From contig NZ_VOSL01000043.1 of NCBI RefSeq assembly GCF_007997005.1, positions 1 through 64,000 on the forward strand: a stretch of 64,000 bases of DNA, in the 5' to 3' direction. The translations under genes were made by a program, and so were the position numbers. Below are positions 42,467 through 51,914 of this stretch, in pieces. The notes beneath the pieces are model-generated. The model worked only from the letters and a program-made list of their open reading frames with translations. It made no database searches and was not told the DNA's origin. This stretch comes from Lujinxingia vulgaris (GTDB lineage: Bacteria > Myxococcota_A > Bradymonadia > Bradymonadales > Bradymonadaceae). Each line of letters begins with the position of its first letter. Position 1 is the first letter of the stretch.

Positions 42467-43255
42467 ATGACGACGCCCAGACTTTTCGATACCCACGCCC
42501 ACCTGGACTTCCCGGCGATCTTCGAGAACCTCGACGAGGTGCTCGCCAGCGGTCGCGAGCTCGGTCTGGAGCGAGTCGTCTCCATCGGGGCGAGCCGCGG
42601 GCTTGGCTCGAACGTCCGCGCGCTGGAGATTGCGCGGCGCTACGACTTCATTCGCTGCACCGCGGGCATCCACCCGCACGACGCGGCGATGTGCACCGAC
42701 GAGGTCTTTGAGACCATCGCCACCGAGTTTGCGCGTCTTCCTGAAGTTGTCGCCATCGGCGAGAGCGGGCTGGACTATTATTACGACAAGGCGCCGCGCG
42801 AGGTGCAGATCGACGTCTTCCGGCGCTTTCTGGAGCTGGCCAACGAGGTTGAAAAACCCATCGTCATCCACAGCCGCGACGCCGAGGACGATACCGTGCG
42901 CCTCCTGCGCGAGACCGACACCACCGGCGGTATCCTGCACTGTTTCACCGGCTCGCAGAAGATGGCCGACGAGGTGCTGGAGCGCGACTTCTACGTCTCA
43001 TTCTCGGGGATTGTGACCTTTAAGAGCGCACGCAACCTGCTCGACGTGGCCAAAAACGTCCCCCTGGATCGTCTGCTGATCGAGACCGACTCGCCCTACC
43101 TGGCGCCGGTGCCCTACCGGGGCAAGAGCAATCAGCCGGGCTATGTGCGCCACACCGCCGAGGTGATCGCCGAGGCGCGTAACATCGCCCTCGATGAGCT
43201 GGCCGAGGCCACGTTCGCGAACGCCTGCCGCGTCTACAACTGGCCGGACGAATGA
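42467..43255 (+). CDS. tatD: TatD family metal-dependent deoxyribonuclease
   Basis: A 262-residue TIM-barrel metal-dependent hydrolase. Metal ligands are in DTHAHLDFP near the N-terminus, GIHPHDA, the IGESGLDYYYDKAPREVQ block, VIHSRDAEDD, HCFTGS and the ETDSPYLAPVPYRGKSN signature. TatD proteins have DNase/hydrolase activity and are usually downstream of metG and holB, as here. The ATG at 42467 is preferred over a GTG four codons earlier. Confidence 0.92.
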   Translation: MTTPRLFDTHAHLDFPAIFENLDEVLASGRELGLERVVSIGASRGLGSNVRALEIARRYDFIRCTAGIHPHDAAMCTDEVFETIATEFARLPEVVAIGESGLDYYYDKAPREVQIDVFRRFLELANEVEKPIVIHSRDAEDDTVRLLRETDTTGGILHCFTGSQKMADEVLERDFYVSFSGIVTFKSARNLLDVAKNVPLDRLLIETDSPYLAPVPYRGKSNQPGYVRHTAEVIAEARNIALDELAEATFANACRVYNWPDE

Positions 43256-43283
43256 CGCCCGAAGTTCGCGTGTGACGGGGGGA

Positions 43284-43769
43284 TCAGGGCTGGCCGGGTG
43301 ACTTCTTGAGCACGTCGGGAGAGAGCGCCTTCATCGCCGGGCGCGTAGCCTCAGCGAGCTTGGCCTTGCCGGCGGCGGTGAACTCGGCCCACATCGTCTG
43401 TCCGCCGTCCATCTCGGGGAAGATGCCGTTAAACGTTTTTTTATCGATGTAGATCACGCCGATGGGCTCAGAGTCGATGGCCTGCCCCAGGACCGACGAG
43501 CTCACGTCGGCGGGCGTGGCCATGTAGATCTTGCGCATCAGATCGCTGCAGCGGTGCACCCAGACCGAGCGACGTTTGGCGGGGTTGCCCTGCGTGCCGC
43601 CCTTCCCGGCAGAGGAGCCACGGGCGGCGTTATGCGCCCCGCTTCGCGCCTCGGCCACATCGCGCATCACCTGTTTGTACATCTTCTCCACAAACTCGCG
43701 TTCGCCGCTGAGCTCCAGGGTGATGCCGCCAAAATCAAAATGAAAGTGGGTCGTGTCGCTCTTCGACAT
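43284..43769 (-). CDS. Hypothetical protein with unrecognised fold
   Basis: A 161-residue cytosolic protein, no signal peptide. The N-terminus THFHFDFGGITLELSGEREFVEKMYKQ looks like a beta-hairpin and helix module, followed by a Gly/Ser/Lys-rich linker at about residues 43-65 and a second folded part with IGVIYIDKKTFNGIFP. No catalytic motif recognised. It is convergent with tatD (28 bases) and divergent from the transglutaminase-like gene. The ribosome site is weak. Confidence 0.6.
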   Translation of the reverse strand: MSKSDTTHFHFDFGGITLELSGEREFVEKMYKQVMRDVAEARSGAHNAARGSSAGKGGTQGNPAKRRSVWVHRCSDLMRKIYMATPADVSSSVLGQAIDSEPIGVIYIDKKTFNGIFPEMDGGQTMWAEFTAAGKAKLAEATRPAMKALSPDVLKKSPGQP

Positions 43770-43973
43770 GCGCGCTGGCCTTGCGTCGGGGGCTGCAGTT
43801 GAGGGGGCTCCAACGCGATGATGCCCCGCGCAGCCCCCGTGATCAACCCCCCGCGCGAGGGTGGTGACGCTGCCAGGGGTGGCGTGGGTGCCGCGGTTGG
43901 CGCACTTCGGGCGATGGTCTACACTTCGTTGCGTCGATGCGCGCCCTCTCTTTCTCCCGCCCGGAGTGCAGTC

Positions 43974-45533
43974 TTGCGAACCTTTGACATCATTGGTGGC
44001 GTGGTCGTCGTCGCCTGGCTGGCGGCTTCGGCGGTCTTTGCGCTGAGTGCCTCCGAGGAAGCCCGAGCGATGGGCTCAGGCACCTTCGACCTGGAAGAAG
44101 GCGTCACCTTCATCACGCTGCAGCAGGGGGAGGAAGACCGGGGTGTGATCCGCGAAGAGCGCACGCGTCTGGTCGAGGGCTGGCTGGTGGAGACGAGCGC
44201 CTACGCGACCTTCGCGATTATGGGCCAGGTTCAGGGAGTGCACCTCGACTCGAAGGTCTCACTTGACGACGATCTTCGCCTGCGCTCGGCCTCTGGCGAG
44301 GTCGAGGCCTTTGGCATGCACCTGCGGGCGCTGGCGAACTACACCGGGGAGGCCTTTGACGTGACGCTCTACCTCGATGGGGAGCAGGAGCGCTTTACGA
44401 TCCCGCTGGACGCCCCGCCGGAGCTCGTCGGCCACGCCATTCCACGGCTGATGGCCAGCGGCGAGCTTGAGCCGGGCGCGACCTATGCGCAAGACTTCAT
44501 CGATCCGATGACGCTCGCCCCCACCGACCTCTCGCTGCGCTATGTGGGCGAGGAGACCATTCGTCACTTTGGCGAGGAGGTGGAGGTGCACCGGTTTGTG
44601 CAGGCGATTGGCTCGCAGTACCTCGATGTGCTGGTGGATGGGCGTGGCGAGGTGGTGCAGCAGGGCTTTCCCTTCCGTATCCGCGGCAGCCGGCTGCCCG
44701 AGGCGCTGGCGAGCACGTACTTCCGACGTGCCGAAGAGGCTTATGAGGCAGCGCCCCGAGAGCGCCCGGACTTTCTGAAAGGGGTCAGCGCCGGCGACCT
44801 GCTCACGATGGCCAGCTACCTGGGTGGCGGTCAGATCGAGGCGCTCACCGGCGCCGAGGATGTCTCGGAGCTCAACCTGCGAGAAGTTGGCCTGCAGGGC
44901 CTCGATGATCGCAGCGGGCTGGCCCTGGAGTCGCCCCGCCAGCGGGTGATGCTGGAGACCGACGAGGAGTTCGTGATTCAGGTCGGGCCCTTAAACCCGC
45001 ATTGGGCTGGCGAGGCGTGGAGCGAAGCGCCGGAGGTGGCGCTGCCTGAGAAGCTCCCCGCCGCCATGGAGGCGATGGCCCGGGCGCTTGCCACCGACGA
45101 TACGGAGCAGCGCCGCCAGGCGCTCGCTGCGCTCTGCACGCTGCGCGATGATGAGCGCCCGGTGCGCTGGCCGGAGCCGGGCGACGGGGCAAACGCCGCG
45201 TCCTCACTTGAGGATCTTCAGGCAGCGCTGCTGGCCGCCGACGGCGCGCTGCCAGCGACCCGGCCGCAGGGCTGCCTGGCCGCGGTGCATCTGGCCGCCC
45301 GTCACGCCGGCCACGACGTGCGCCTGGCCCACGGGCTCAACTTCGGCACGGAGGGCTTTCTGGGGCCGCGCATCTGGCTTGTGGCCATCCGCCAGGACGG
45401 GACCCGCTACGAGATCGATCCGCTGCGCGCGGGCAAACTCGGCGCCGACCACCTGCAGCTCTTCCTGAGTCCCACGCTCGAGACCCCGCGCATCTTCGAT
45501 CTCTTTGAGAAGGCGCAGGTCGCCGGTGGCTGA
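43974..45533 (+). CDS. Transglutaminase-like membrane-anchored protein
   Basis: The TTG at 43974 has GGAG seven bases upstream and yields a protein of 519 residues with one membrane helix near the start (IIGGVVVVAWLAASAVFAL). A longer frame to 43818 starts in poorly conserved sequence. The C-terminal region resembles a transglutaminase core: Cys434 in QGCLAAVHLAARHAGHDVRL, then GPRIWLVAIRQDG and the YEIDPLRAG Asp block. The position normally holding the catalytic His (HAW) is here Arg (PRIW), so catalysis is doubtful. It is followed by ABC ATPase and permease genes. Role unknown. Confidence 0.6.
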   Translation: MRTFDIIGGVVVVAWLAASAVFALSASEEARAMGSGTFDLEEGVTFITLQQGEEDRGVIREERTRLVEGWLVETSAYATFAIMGQVQGVHLDSKVSLDDDLRLRSASGEVEAFGMHLRALANYTGEAFDVTLYLDGEQERFTIPLDAPPELVGHAIPRLMASGELEPGATYAQDFIDPMTLAPTDLSLRYVGEETIRHFGEEVEVHRFVQAIGSQYLDVLVDGRGEVVQQGFPFRIRGSRLPEALASTYFRRAEEAYEAAPRERPDFLKGVSAGDLLTMASYLGGGQIEALTGAEDVSELNLREVGLQGLDDRSGLALESPRQRVMLETDEEFVIQVGPLNPHWAGEAWSEAPEVALPEKLPAAMEAMARALATDDTEQRRQALAALCTLRDDERPVRWPEPGDGANAASSLEDLQAALLAADGALPATRPQGCLAAVHLAARHAGHDVRLAHGLNFGTEGFLGPRIWLVAIRQDGTRYEIDPLRAGKLGADHLQLFLSPTLETPRIFDLFEKAQVAGG

Positions 45534-45542
45534 GTGCTTTGT

Positions 45543-45590
45543 GTTTCGATTTGACCCCACTTTCATTTGACGCTGTTTCGATCTGACCCC
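45543..45590 (+). repeat. Three degenerate ~16-bp direct repeats before the ABC transporter gene
   Basis: Units begin TTTCGATTTGACCCC (45544), TTTCATTTGACGCTG (45561) and TTTCGATCTGACCCC (45576). Two are 15/16 identical. The minus-strand reading has GGGGTCA(A/G)AT, similar to short repeats seen near some IS200-like elements, but no transposase is here. Confidence 0.6.
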
Positions 45591-45616
45591 GAGTGCGACT
45601 TCTTCACGAGAGCATT

Positions 45617-46462
45617 ATGAGCACCGACCCTGTGGCATCATCGCCCCTCCCCGAAAGCTCGCCAGACGACGTGATCGTGCGCGTGCGCGGGCTGCACAAG
45701 AAGTACGGCGACTTCACCGCTGTCGATCATATCGACCTGGATGTGCCCCGTGGCGAGGTGTTCGGGGTGCTCGGGCCCAACGGTGCGGGAAAGACCACCA
45801 CGCTGCGCATGATCACGGGCCTTATCGCCCCGGATCGTGGCGAGGTGATCATCGACGGCCACGATCTGGGCCGCGCGCCGGTCGATGCGCGGCGCGTCAC
45901 CGGCTTTATCCCGGATCGCCCCTACGTCTACGACAAGCTCACCACGCTGGAGTACCTGCGTTTTATTGGCGGGCTCTACAAGATGAAGGCCAACCATGTG
46001 GCCGCGCGCATCGAAGAGCTGCTCACCCTTTTCGGGCTCAAAGAGTGGGCCGACAGCCTCATTGAGAGTTTTTCGCACGGGATGAAGCAGCGCCTGGTCT
46101 TCTGCGGCGCGCTGCTCCCCGAGCCCTCGGTGCTGGTGGTCGACGAGCCGATGGTTGGGCTCGACCCGCGCGGCCATCGCCTCATCAAGAGCCTCTTTCG
46201 GGAGCTTGTGGCCGACAAGAAGATGTCGATCCTGCTCTCGACCCACACCCTGGAGGTGGCCGAGGAGGTCTGCGACCGCATCGTGATCATCAACCACGGT
46301 CGCATCGTGGCGCGCGGCTCGCTGGGCGAACTTCGACTGGAGTCGGGCCAGACCGACGGCAACCTGGAGCAGGTCTTTCTACGCATCACCGAAGAGTCGC
46401 AGGCCGAGCGCGACCAGGCCGTCGCCGAACGCTTTGGCCATGAGCCGGGAGAGCGCCCGTGA
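45617..46462 (+). CDS. ABC transporter ATP-binding protein
   Basis: A 281-residue ABC ATPase from ATG at 45617. Walker A GPNGAGKTTT, Q-loop region near GFIPDRPYV, a degenerate signature SFSHGMKQRLVF in place of LSGGQ, Walker B VLVVDEPMVGLDP and switch His in STHTLEVAE. The layout (single ATPase beside a large permease) is typical of ABC-2 type exporters. It overlaps the permease gene by four bases (GTGA). Substrate unknown. Confidence 0.92.
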   Translation: MSTDPVASSPLPESSPDDVIVRVRGLHKKYGDFTAVDHIDLDVPRGEVFGVLGPNGAGKTTTLRMITGLIAPDRGEVIIDGHDLGRAPVDARRVTGFIPDRPYVYDKLTTLEYLRFIGGLYKMKANHVAARIEELLTLFGLKEWADSLIESFSHGMKQRLVFCGALLPEPSVLVVDEPMVGLDPRGHRLIKSLFRELVADKKMSILLSTHTLEVAEEVCDRIVIINHGRIVARGSLGELRLESGQTDGNLEQVFLRITEESQAERDQAVAERFGHEPGERP

Positions 46463-48171
46463 TCCTCGATCTTATCGGCATCAAACTGCGCATGGTGCGC
46501 GGCACGCTGCGCTCCGATGAGGGCCGGCTGCGCGGTCCTTTCTTTGCGGTCTTAAGCCTGATGTTTGCCGCGGCGCTCTTTCGCTCCGGTCATTTCATCG
46601 TCACCCAGTCCTTGATGCTGGAGCCGGTGGGCGAACTTCTGGTGCAGCGCCTGCTGGCGATCACGCTGCTGGTCTTCTTCGGGCTGCTGGTCTTCAGCAA
46701 CATCGTCACCTCGTTCAGCTCGTTTTATCTGGCCGACGATCTTGAGTTTTTGATGGCCCAGCCTATCCCCAAAGACGCGATGTTCACCTCGCGTTTTCTG
46801 GAGGCGATGCTGCAGTCGAGCTGGGTGATCATCCTCTTTGGCGTGCCGCTCTTCTCGGCGATTGGCTACGGGATGGGGGCGCATTGGAGTTTTTACCCCT
46901 ACCTGGTGCTGGTGCTGATCCCCTTTGTCGCGATCCCTACCGGGCTGGCGTCGATCCTGGCGCTGCTGGTGACAAACATCCTGGCGGCCAACCGCACCCG
47001 AGACGCGGCACTCTTTTTCGGGCTGGTGGGTTTTGCGACGCTCTTTGTGGTGATCCGCTCGGTGCAGCCCGAACGCCTGCTCAACCCGGAGAGTTTTGAC
47101 TCCATTGGCGAGTTGATGAGGCTGCTCTCGGTGCCGACGACCTCGTATCTACCGAGCGATTGGGTGATCAACATGCTCGCGCCGATGCTTTTTGGCACGC
47201 GCGGGCAGTGGATGTGGTCGGCGACCTTTCTGGCGCTCACGCCCCTGGCGCTCTACTTCATCTCGGCCTGGCTGCACCGCCCGCTCTATTTTCGAGGTTA
47301 CACCAAAACCCAGGAGGGGCGGCACGGGGGCGGTCTGATGACGATCGCGCGCAACTGGGCGGTGGAGCGCTCCCGTCGGGCTGGCGGCGACTACCATGAG
47401 CGCATGGCGAAGCTGCGCGCGCTTGGCGAGCAGCCGCTCTCCTCGTTAAAAGCCCTGGTCCATAAGGACCAGGCCGTCTTTATGCGCGATGCCAGCCAGT
47501 GGTCGCAGCTTTTGATTGTTGTGGCGATCATCATCATCTACCTGGTGAACTTTAAATACTTTGAGATCGCCGCCAACGAGGCGCTGCTGGGTGATGTGGG
47601 GCTGTCGTTTTTCAACCTGGCGGCGTGCAGCTTTGTGACGGTGACGCTCTGCGGGCGTTTTCTCTTTCCGGCGGTCAGCGTGGAGGGGCGCAGCTTCTGG
47701 CTGATCTTGCAGGCGCCCATCTCGCTGGAGCGTTTTCTGGTGGGCAAGTGGCTGGGGAGCCTGGCGCCGATTGTGATCATCGGACAGCTCCTGATCTGGT
47801 CGTCGAACCTTCTGGTGGGGACGCCCTTTCTGACCTGCCTGTTGAGCGGGATTCAGATCCTTGTCATCACCGTGATCTGCGCGGCGGTGGCGGTGGGGAT
47901 GGGCGCGCTCTACCCGCAGTTTCATAACCCGAACGCCGCCAAGATCGCGTCGAGCTTCGGGGCGGTGATTTTTATGATCTCATGCATCTTTTTGACCTTG
48001 ATGCTGCTGGGGATGTGGTTCTATCCCTCGATGACGATCACCCAGCCCGAACGCTTCGGCTCACTGAGCTTCGGGCTGTGGGCGATTGCGGCGCTGGGCA
48101 TTGTGATCGCGGCGTTTACACCTGTGATCGCGCTGAAAGCCGGCGCAAGCTCGCTGCGCGCGCGCTTCTAA
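46459..48171 (+). CDS. ABC-2 type exporter permease
   Basis: A 570-residue multi-pass membrane protein with about 12 predicted helices in two halves separated by a soluble stretch (residues about 275-330, with HKDQAVFMRDASQWSQ). It begins GTG with a coupled overlap to the ATPase gene. The two-half layout suggests an internal duplication giving a whole permease in one chain. Export of lipid, peptide or envelope component is typical of the family; cargo unknown. A transglutaminase-like gene lies just upstream of the ATPase. Confidence 0.85.
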   Translation: MILDLIGIKLRMVRGTLRSDEGRLRGPFFAVLSLMFAAALFRSGHFIVTQSLMLEPVGELLVQRLLAITLLVFFGLLVFSNIVTSFSSFYLADDLEFLMAQPIPKDAMFTSRFLEAMLQSSWVIILFGVPLFSAIGYGMGAHWSFYPYLVLVLIPFVAIPTGLASILALLVTNILAANRTRDAALFFGLVGFATLFVVIRSVQPERLLNPESFDSIGELMRLLSVPTTSYLPSDWVINMLAPMLFGTRGQWMWSATFLALTPLALYFISAWLHRPLYFRGYTKTQEGRHGGGLMTIARNWAVERSRRAGGDYHERMAKLRALGEQPLSSLKALVHKDQAVFMRDASQWSQLLIVVAIIIIYLVNFKYFEIAANEALLGDVGLSFFNLAACSFVTVTLCGRFLFPAVSVEGRSFWLILQAPISLERFLVGKWLGSLAPIVIIGQLLIWSSNLLVGTPFLTCLLSGIQILVITVICAAVAVGMGALYPQFHNPNAAKIASSFGAVIFMISCIFLTLMLLGMWFYPSMTITQPERFGSLSFGLWAIAALGIVIAAFTPVIALKAGASSLRARF

Positions 48172-48199
48172 CGATCTTCCTGAGCAGTACGGACACCCC

Positions 48200-49705
48200 A
48201 TGAGCACGACCCCTCGCCAGGCGCCCGCCCGCATCAAGTTGGCCGCGGCGCTTATGCCCGCGGCGCTGACTCTGGCGCTGCTGGGATTGAGCCTGATGCG
48301 CCAGGACGCCACGTGGTGGCGGGTGGCCTACGGGCGGTTGATTTCGGCTTACGGACGCATCCCCGACCAGGAGCTCTTGGTATTCACGGCCCCCGAGGGC
48401 ACCGGCTGGCTGGATACCAGCTGGCTGGCCAGCGTGGCGATCTTTCGGCTGGTGGACTTAGGGGGCATTGAGGCCGCGATGGTCACGCGCAGCGCGTTGG
48501 TGGCGCTGGCGGTAGCGATGGTGGGGTGGGCCGCAGCCGAACGCAGCCCACGCCCCGCGTCGTTGCTCAACGTGGCGTGGCTGGGGGTGCCGGCGGCGGT
48601 CTTCTTCTCGGCGGTGGGGCCCGAATCTCTGGCGCTACCGATCGCATGCGCGGGGCTTATCGCCGCCACACGCGCGTTGACCCGCGAGCGCCCCGGCCTG
48701 CTCGCTACGATCGTGGTGAGCGCGAGCGCCTTCGCGTTGGTCAACCTCTCGCTTCCCGCAGCGCTGGTGATGATGGCCACCGCGCTGGCGGTGGGTGCCT
48801 ACGCCTGGAAAACCGGAGCGAAGCTCGGCGCAGCCCTCGCTTTTGCCGGCGCACTTCTGGCGCCGCTGGCAAGCCCGCTGGGCTTTGGGGTGCTGGCGCA
48901 TCTTACTAAAAGTCCCGCGCTGCCTACCTATCTGCCCGGGCCGCTCAGCGTGACCCTGTCGCTGAGCACCGGGGCGGTGGGGCTGGCGCTTTGGGCGCGC
49001 TACGCCCGCGCCACACAGATGCCCCTGGCCGCAGCGGCCGCACAGGCCCTGCCCGCCTTCCTGCTCACGCTGTGGGCGAGCATGATGCCGGCGATGATGC
49101 CGCTGCAGCATCTGGCGTTGGTGCTCTTGCTGGCGCCCGCGATCTCGCCAGCTGCCAGGCCAGAGCTTCGCCGCCCCACCCTGGCGTTGCTCACCTCGGT
49201 GCTGCTGCTCGCTGCCGCCGTGCTCACCCAGCCCGCGCTGCCCTGGCACGCCGACTTGACCACCCGCGTTCACGCTGACGCGCGTCAGGCCATCCCGATG
49301 CGCGGGGTGGTGCCCGACGACACCCCGCTGGCCTGCGGCGAGTTGTTGCGCCGCGCCGGCAAAGAGCTGCGCGTCTTCAACGATCCCTCCCTGGCCGGCT
49401 ATCTGGCCTATGCGCTGTGGCGACCCGAGCGCATTGAGCCCATCCTCTACGCCGACGCGCGTGACCTGAGCACCGAGACCGCCACCTCGCTCTACGAGCT
49501 CGCGCGCGACCAGCCGATTTTACGCGGCGTGGCCCAGCAGGAGAACATCAACGCGGCGGTGATCCGCCCCGACGCCCACCCGGCCACCTTCGACGATCTT
49601 GCGGCCGACCCCACCTGGGCCCTGCTCGCCGGCGATCGCGACCAGCCCGTGGCGTGTTTTCTCAAGGCCGCGCCGGCCTATCCAGGCACCTGGGTGATGC
49701 CTTAA
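48200..49705 (+). CDS. Multi-pass membrane protein, GT-C-like layout
   Basis: A 501-residue Ala/Leu-rich protein with about ten membrane helices followed by a soluble C-terminal domain (about residues 350-501, with FNDPSLAGYLAYAL). The pattern (helices, then a periplasmic domain; acidic residues in the first loop near Trp-Trp-Arg) resembles GT-C glycosyltransferases, but no defined motif was found. It begins 28 bases after the permease, so may be cotranscribed. Function not assigned. Confidence 0.65.
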   Translation: MSTTPRQAPARIKLAAALMPAALTLALLGLSLMRQDATWWRVAYGRLISAYGRIPDQELLVFTAPEGTGWLDTSWLASVAIFRLVDLGGIEAAMVTRSALVALAVAMVGWAAAERSPRPASLLNVAWLGVPAAVFFSAVGPESLALPIACAGLIAATRALTRERPGLLATIVVSASAFALVNLSLPAALVMMATALAVGAYAWKTGAKLGAALAFAGALLAPLASPLGFGVLAHLTKSPALPTYLPGPLSVTLSLSTGAVGLALWARYARATQMPLAAAAAQALPAFLLTLWASMMPAMMPLQHLALVLLLAPAISPAARPELRRPTLALLTSVLLLAAAVLTQPALPWHADLTTRVHADARQAIPMRGVVPDDTPLACGELLRRAGKELRVFNDPSLAGYLAYALWRPERIEPILYADARDLSTETATSLYELARDQPILRGVAQQENINAAVIRPDAHPATFDDLAADPTWALLAGDRDQPVACFLKAAPAYPGTWVMP

Positions 49706-49831
49706 CGTACGGGGGCAGCCGTGGTGAGGCTGGCACGGCAAAACGCCCTCTGGTAAGGCTCTGCGTCCCCTGTGAATGAACCCCGGGTCTGCCGCGTTGG
49801 TCGGCGATGCCCATGTTGAGCCGGAGCCCTC

Positions 49832-50749
49832 ATGCGTCGCCTCGCCATCTCGCTACCCCTTGTTCTGAGCGCCACCTTTAGCCTCGCGGCGTGCTCCGAC
49901 GGCGAGGCCAGCCGCGCCTGCACCGAAGCGATCAACTGCTTCGCTGGCGAGGTCTGCTACGCCGGCTTTTGCACCCCGGACCCCGGCAGTGAGGCCGATG
50001 CCGAAGATCCCGACGCGTCGGAGGATGCCGACACGCCGGATGCGGATGCTCTCGATGCCGATGCGCCGGATGTCGACGATCGCGATGTTGACGATCTCGA
50101 CGCGGACGAACCCGACGCCAATCAGCCTGACGCGGACGAACCGGACGCCGAAGATGCCGATGTCGACGATCCCGACGCGGACGAACCGGATGCCGATCAG
50201 CCTGACGCAGATGAGCCCGTCGACGACGACCTCTATGCGATTGAAGTGACCTGGGAAAACGCCGAGTGGTCCGAGGGCGATCCGAACCTGGATATCGACC
50301 TCCACTACTGCTTGCAGGGCGCCGCGGAGTTTGAGCAGAGCATCCGCACCGAGCTCTGCATCAACGACCAGAACACGAGCGACACCTGGACGATCGCAGG
50401 CACCGACGTGGAGGTTCACCAACGCGCGAGCACATTCCGCATGCCGGGGCCTGAGCGCGTGGAGCACACGTACATTGAGGCGGACACCATCACCTACGTG
50501 GGTGTGCACAGCTTCAACTACGAGGGGATTGACCGCCTCACCGCGACCCTGCGTGTACGACGCGGCGACACCGTGATTTACGAGGACCAGCGCGAGGTTA
50601 TCGGCTACGGCGCGGTATGGTTCGCGGCGCATATCGTGTGGAGTTCGTTGGGCCCGCCGATCATCTTCGAAGGCCTCGATTGCACCGAGAATTGCGTCGG
50701 CGATGGCTTCTACGCGATGCCCGTTCCCCTCCCTCAACCCGAGCCCTGA
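49832..50749 (+). CDS. Lipoprotein with Asp/Pro-rich repetitive stalk
   Basis: A 305-residue lipoprotein: signal peptide with lipobox SLAAC, a Cys-containing region, then about 85 residues of Asp-Ala-Asp-x-Pro type repeats (residues about 50-130) and a C-terminal beta-rich domain with Cys residues (NLDIDLHYC, LCINDQNTSD). The acidic repeat may be a flexible or calcium-binding spacer. No recognised domain. The start has GGAG five bases upstream. Confidence 0.68.
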   Translation: MRRLAISLPLVLSATFSLAACSDGEASRACTEAINCFAGEVCYAGFCTPDPGSEADAEDPDASEDADTPDADALDADAPDVDDRDVDDLDADEPDANQPDADEPDAEDADVDDPDADEPDADQPDADEPVDDDLYAIEVTWENAEWSEGDPNLDIDLHYCLQGAAEFEQSIRTELCINDQNTSDTWTIAGTDVEVHQRASTFRMPGPERVEHTYIEADTITYVGVHSFNYEGIDRLTATLRVRRGDTVIYEDQREVIGYGAVWFAAHIVWSSLGPPIIFEGLDCTENCVGDGFYAMPVPLPQPEP

Positions 50750-50794
50750 GCACCGCGCCTGGTCATGGCCGGAAACCCTCGTTCAAAGCTACGT

Positions 50795-51676
50795 ATGAAG
50801 TCGTTTTTCACATCGGGTAGGACTGCGCTGCTACTTCTCATGTCTCTGCTCTTCGGCGCGCCAGTCGCAGCCCAGGCGCCCTCCCCTTCGCCACCCGGCT
50901 GGCTGGACGCCTGGCAGGGCGTGGAGCGTCTGGAGGTGCGACGCTTCGTGGAGACGCAGGTGGAAGGCGGCGATGGCGAGGATCATCTTCGCGTCTGCGA
51001 GATCGTCTTTGAGATCGAGACCGACGCCCGCGGACTGACGCTTCGCCCGCAGCGCGACGACGCGCTCTTTGAACCGGTGATCGATCCGCAGCTTTTCCCC
51101 GGGCGCGTCGAGCGCCTGGGCTGCCTTGTGCCCACGCTGCGGGTCGACGCCGGCGGTCGGGTCAGCGCCCCCGACGCCGCCGCGATCGAGGCGAAGGTGC
51201 GCGCTCTTTTTGAGCGATTCATCGCCGCGCAGCCCGGACGAGACGAGCAGGCGCGCGTGCGCGCCCGCGTCCGCGGAAGTCTGCAGAGCCTCTCAACGCC
51301 CGCGCTGCAAGCCAGCGCCCAGACCTGGTGGTCGATGCTGGGAGCGCGCCCCTCAGACTTCGCCGCCGCGGCGCTGCACCGCTCGCCCTGTGTGATGCCT
51401 TCCCCGCCCACAACGCTCTGCACGCAGGCGCAGAGCGAAGAGGTCCTCGACCTGACCCGCTCCATGACGCAGATGTATGAAGGCGCGGGCTTTCGGCTGG
51501 AACGGGCGCTTGCCAACCAGCAGGCCACGGTGCGATTTCGCTCCGATCAGGCTCCCCCCACGACCTACGTGCGACGCATCAGCCAGGCTCAAGATCTGGT
51601 GCACCGCTACACCGACGAGAAGGCGCGCATCACCGCGACAAACCTGGAGTTTTTGACGATCCACGTGGTGCGCTGA
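50795..51676 (+). CDS. Exported hypothetical protein
   Basis: A signal peptide is present (TALLLLMSLLFGAPVAAQA). The start is uncertain: ATG 50795 gives the cleaner signal peptide, ATG 50765 extends it by ten residues; neither has a strong ribosome site. The mature part (about 265 residues) has a few Cys, with conserved-looking blocks LRVCEIVFEIETDARG and TLCTQAQSEEVLDLTRSMTQMYEGAGF. No known family recognised. It lies between two other envelope genes. Confidence 0.6.
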   Translation: MKSFFTSGRTALLLLMSLLFGAPVAAQAPSPSPPGWLDAWQGVERLEVRRFVETQVEGGDGEDHLRVCEIVFEIETDARGLTLRPQRDDALFEPVIDPQLFPGRVERLGCLVPTLRVDAGGRVSAPDAAAIEAKVRALFERFIAAQPGRDEQARVRARVRGSLQSLSTPALQASAQTWWSMLGARPSDFAAAALHRSPCVMPSPPTTLCTQAQSEEVLDLTRSMTQMYEGAGFRLERALANQQATVRFRSDQAPPTTYVRRISQAQDLVHRYTDEKARITATNLEFLTIHVVR

Positions 51677-51800
51677 CGCGCCCTGAACGACCGCGCTAAG
51701 CGTTGTTCGAACGCGCACACCCGGGAGCCTTCCTTTCGCGGAGTTCGGATGCCGCGTCGCTGTGATTACATTTAGTCGGAGAGTCATGGGGGTATCGCGG

Positions 51801-51825
51801 CTCGCCGGCGCCAGTCGCCGGCGAG
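51801..51825. other. Hairpin in the intergenic gap 51677-51914
   Basis: A perfect 10-bp stem (ctcgccggcg with cgccggcgag, 5-base loop) lies in the 240-base gap. No T-run follows, so it is not a classical terminator. Nothing else was recognised in the gap. Confidence 0.4.
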
Positions 51826-51914
51826 CGGGGCCCCGATGAGGTGATCTCGAAGATTGGGGGGGACGGTCGCTGCACCGATCCCGTGACGCGACACAAGCGA
51901 TGGCGAGGTGCGCA

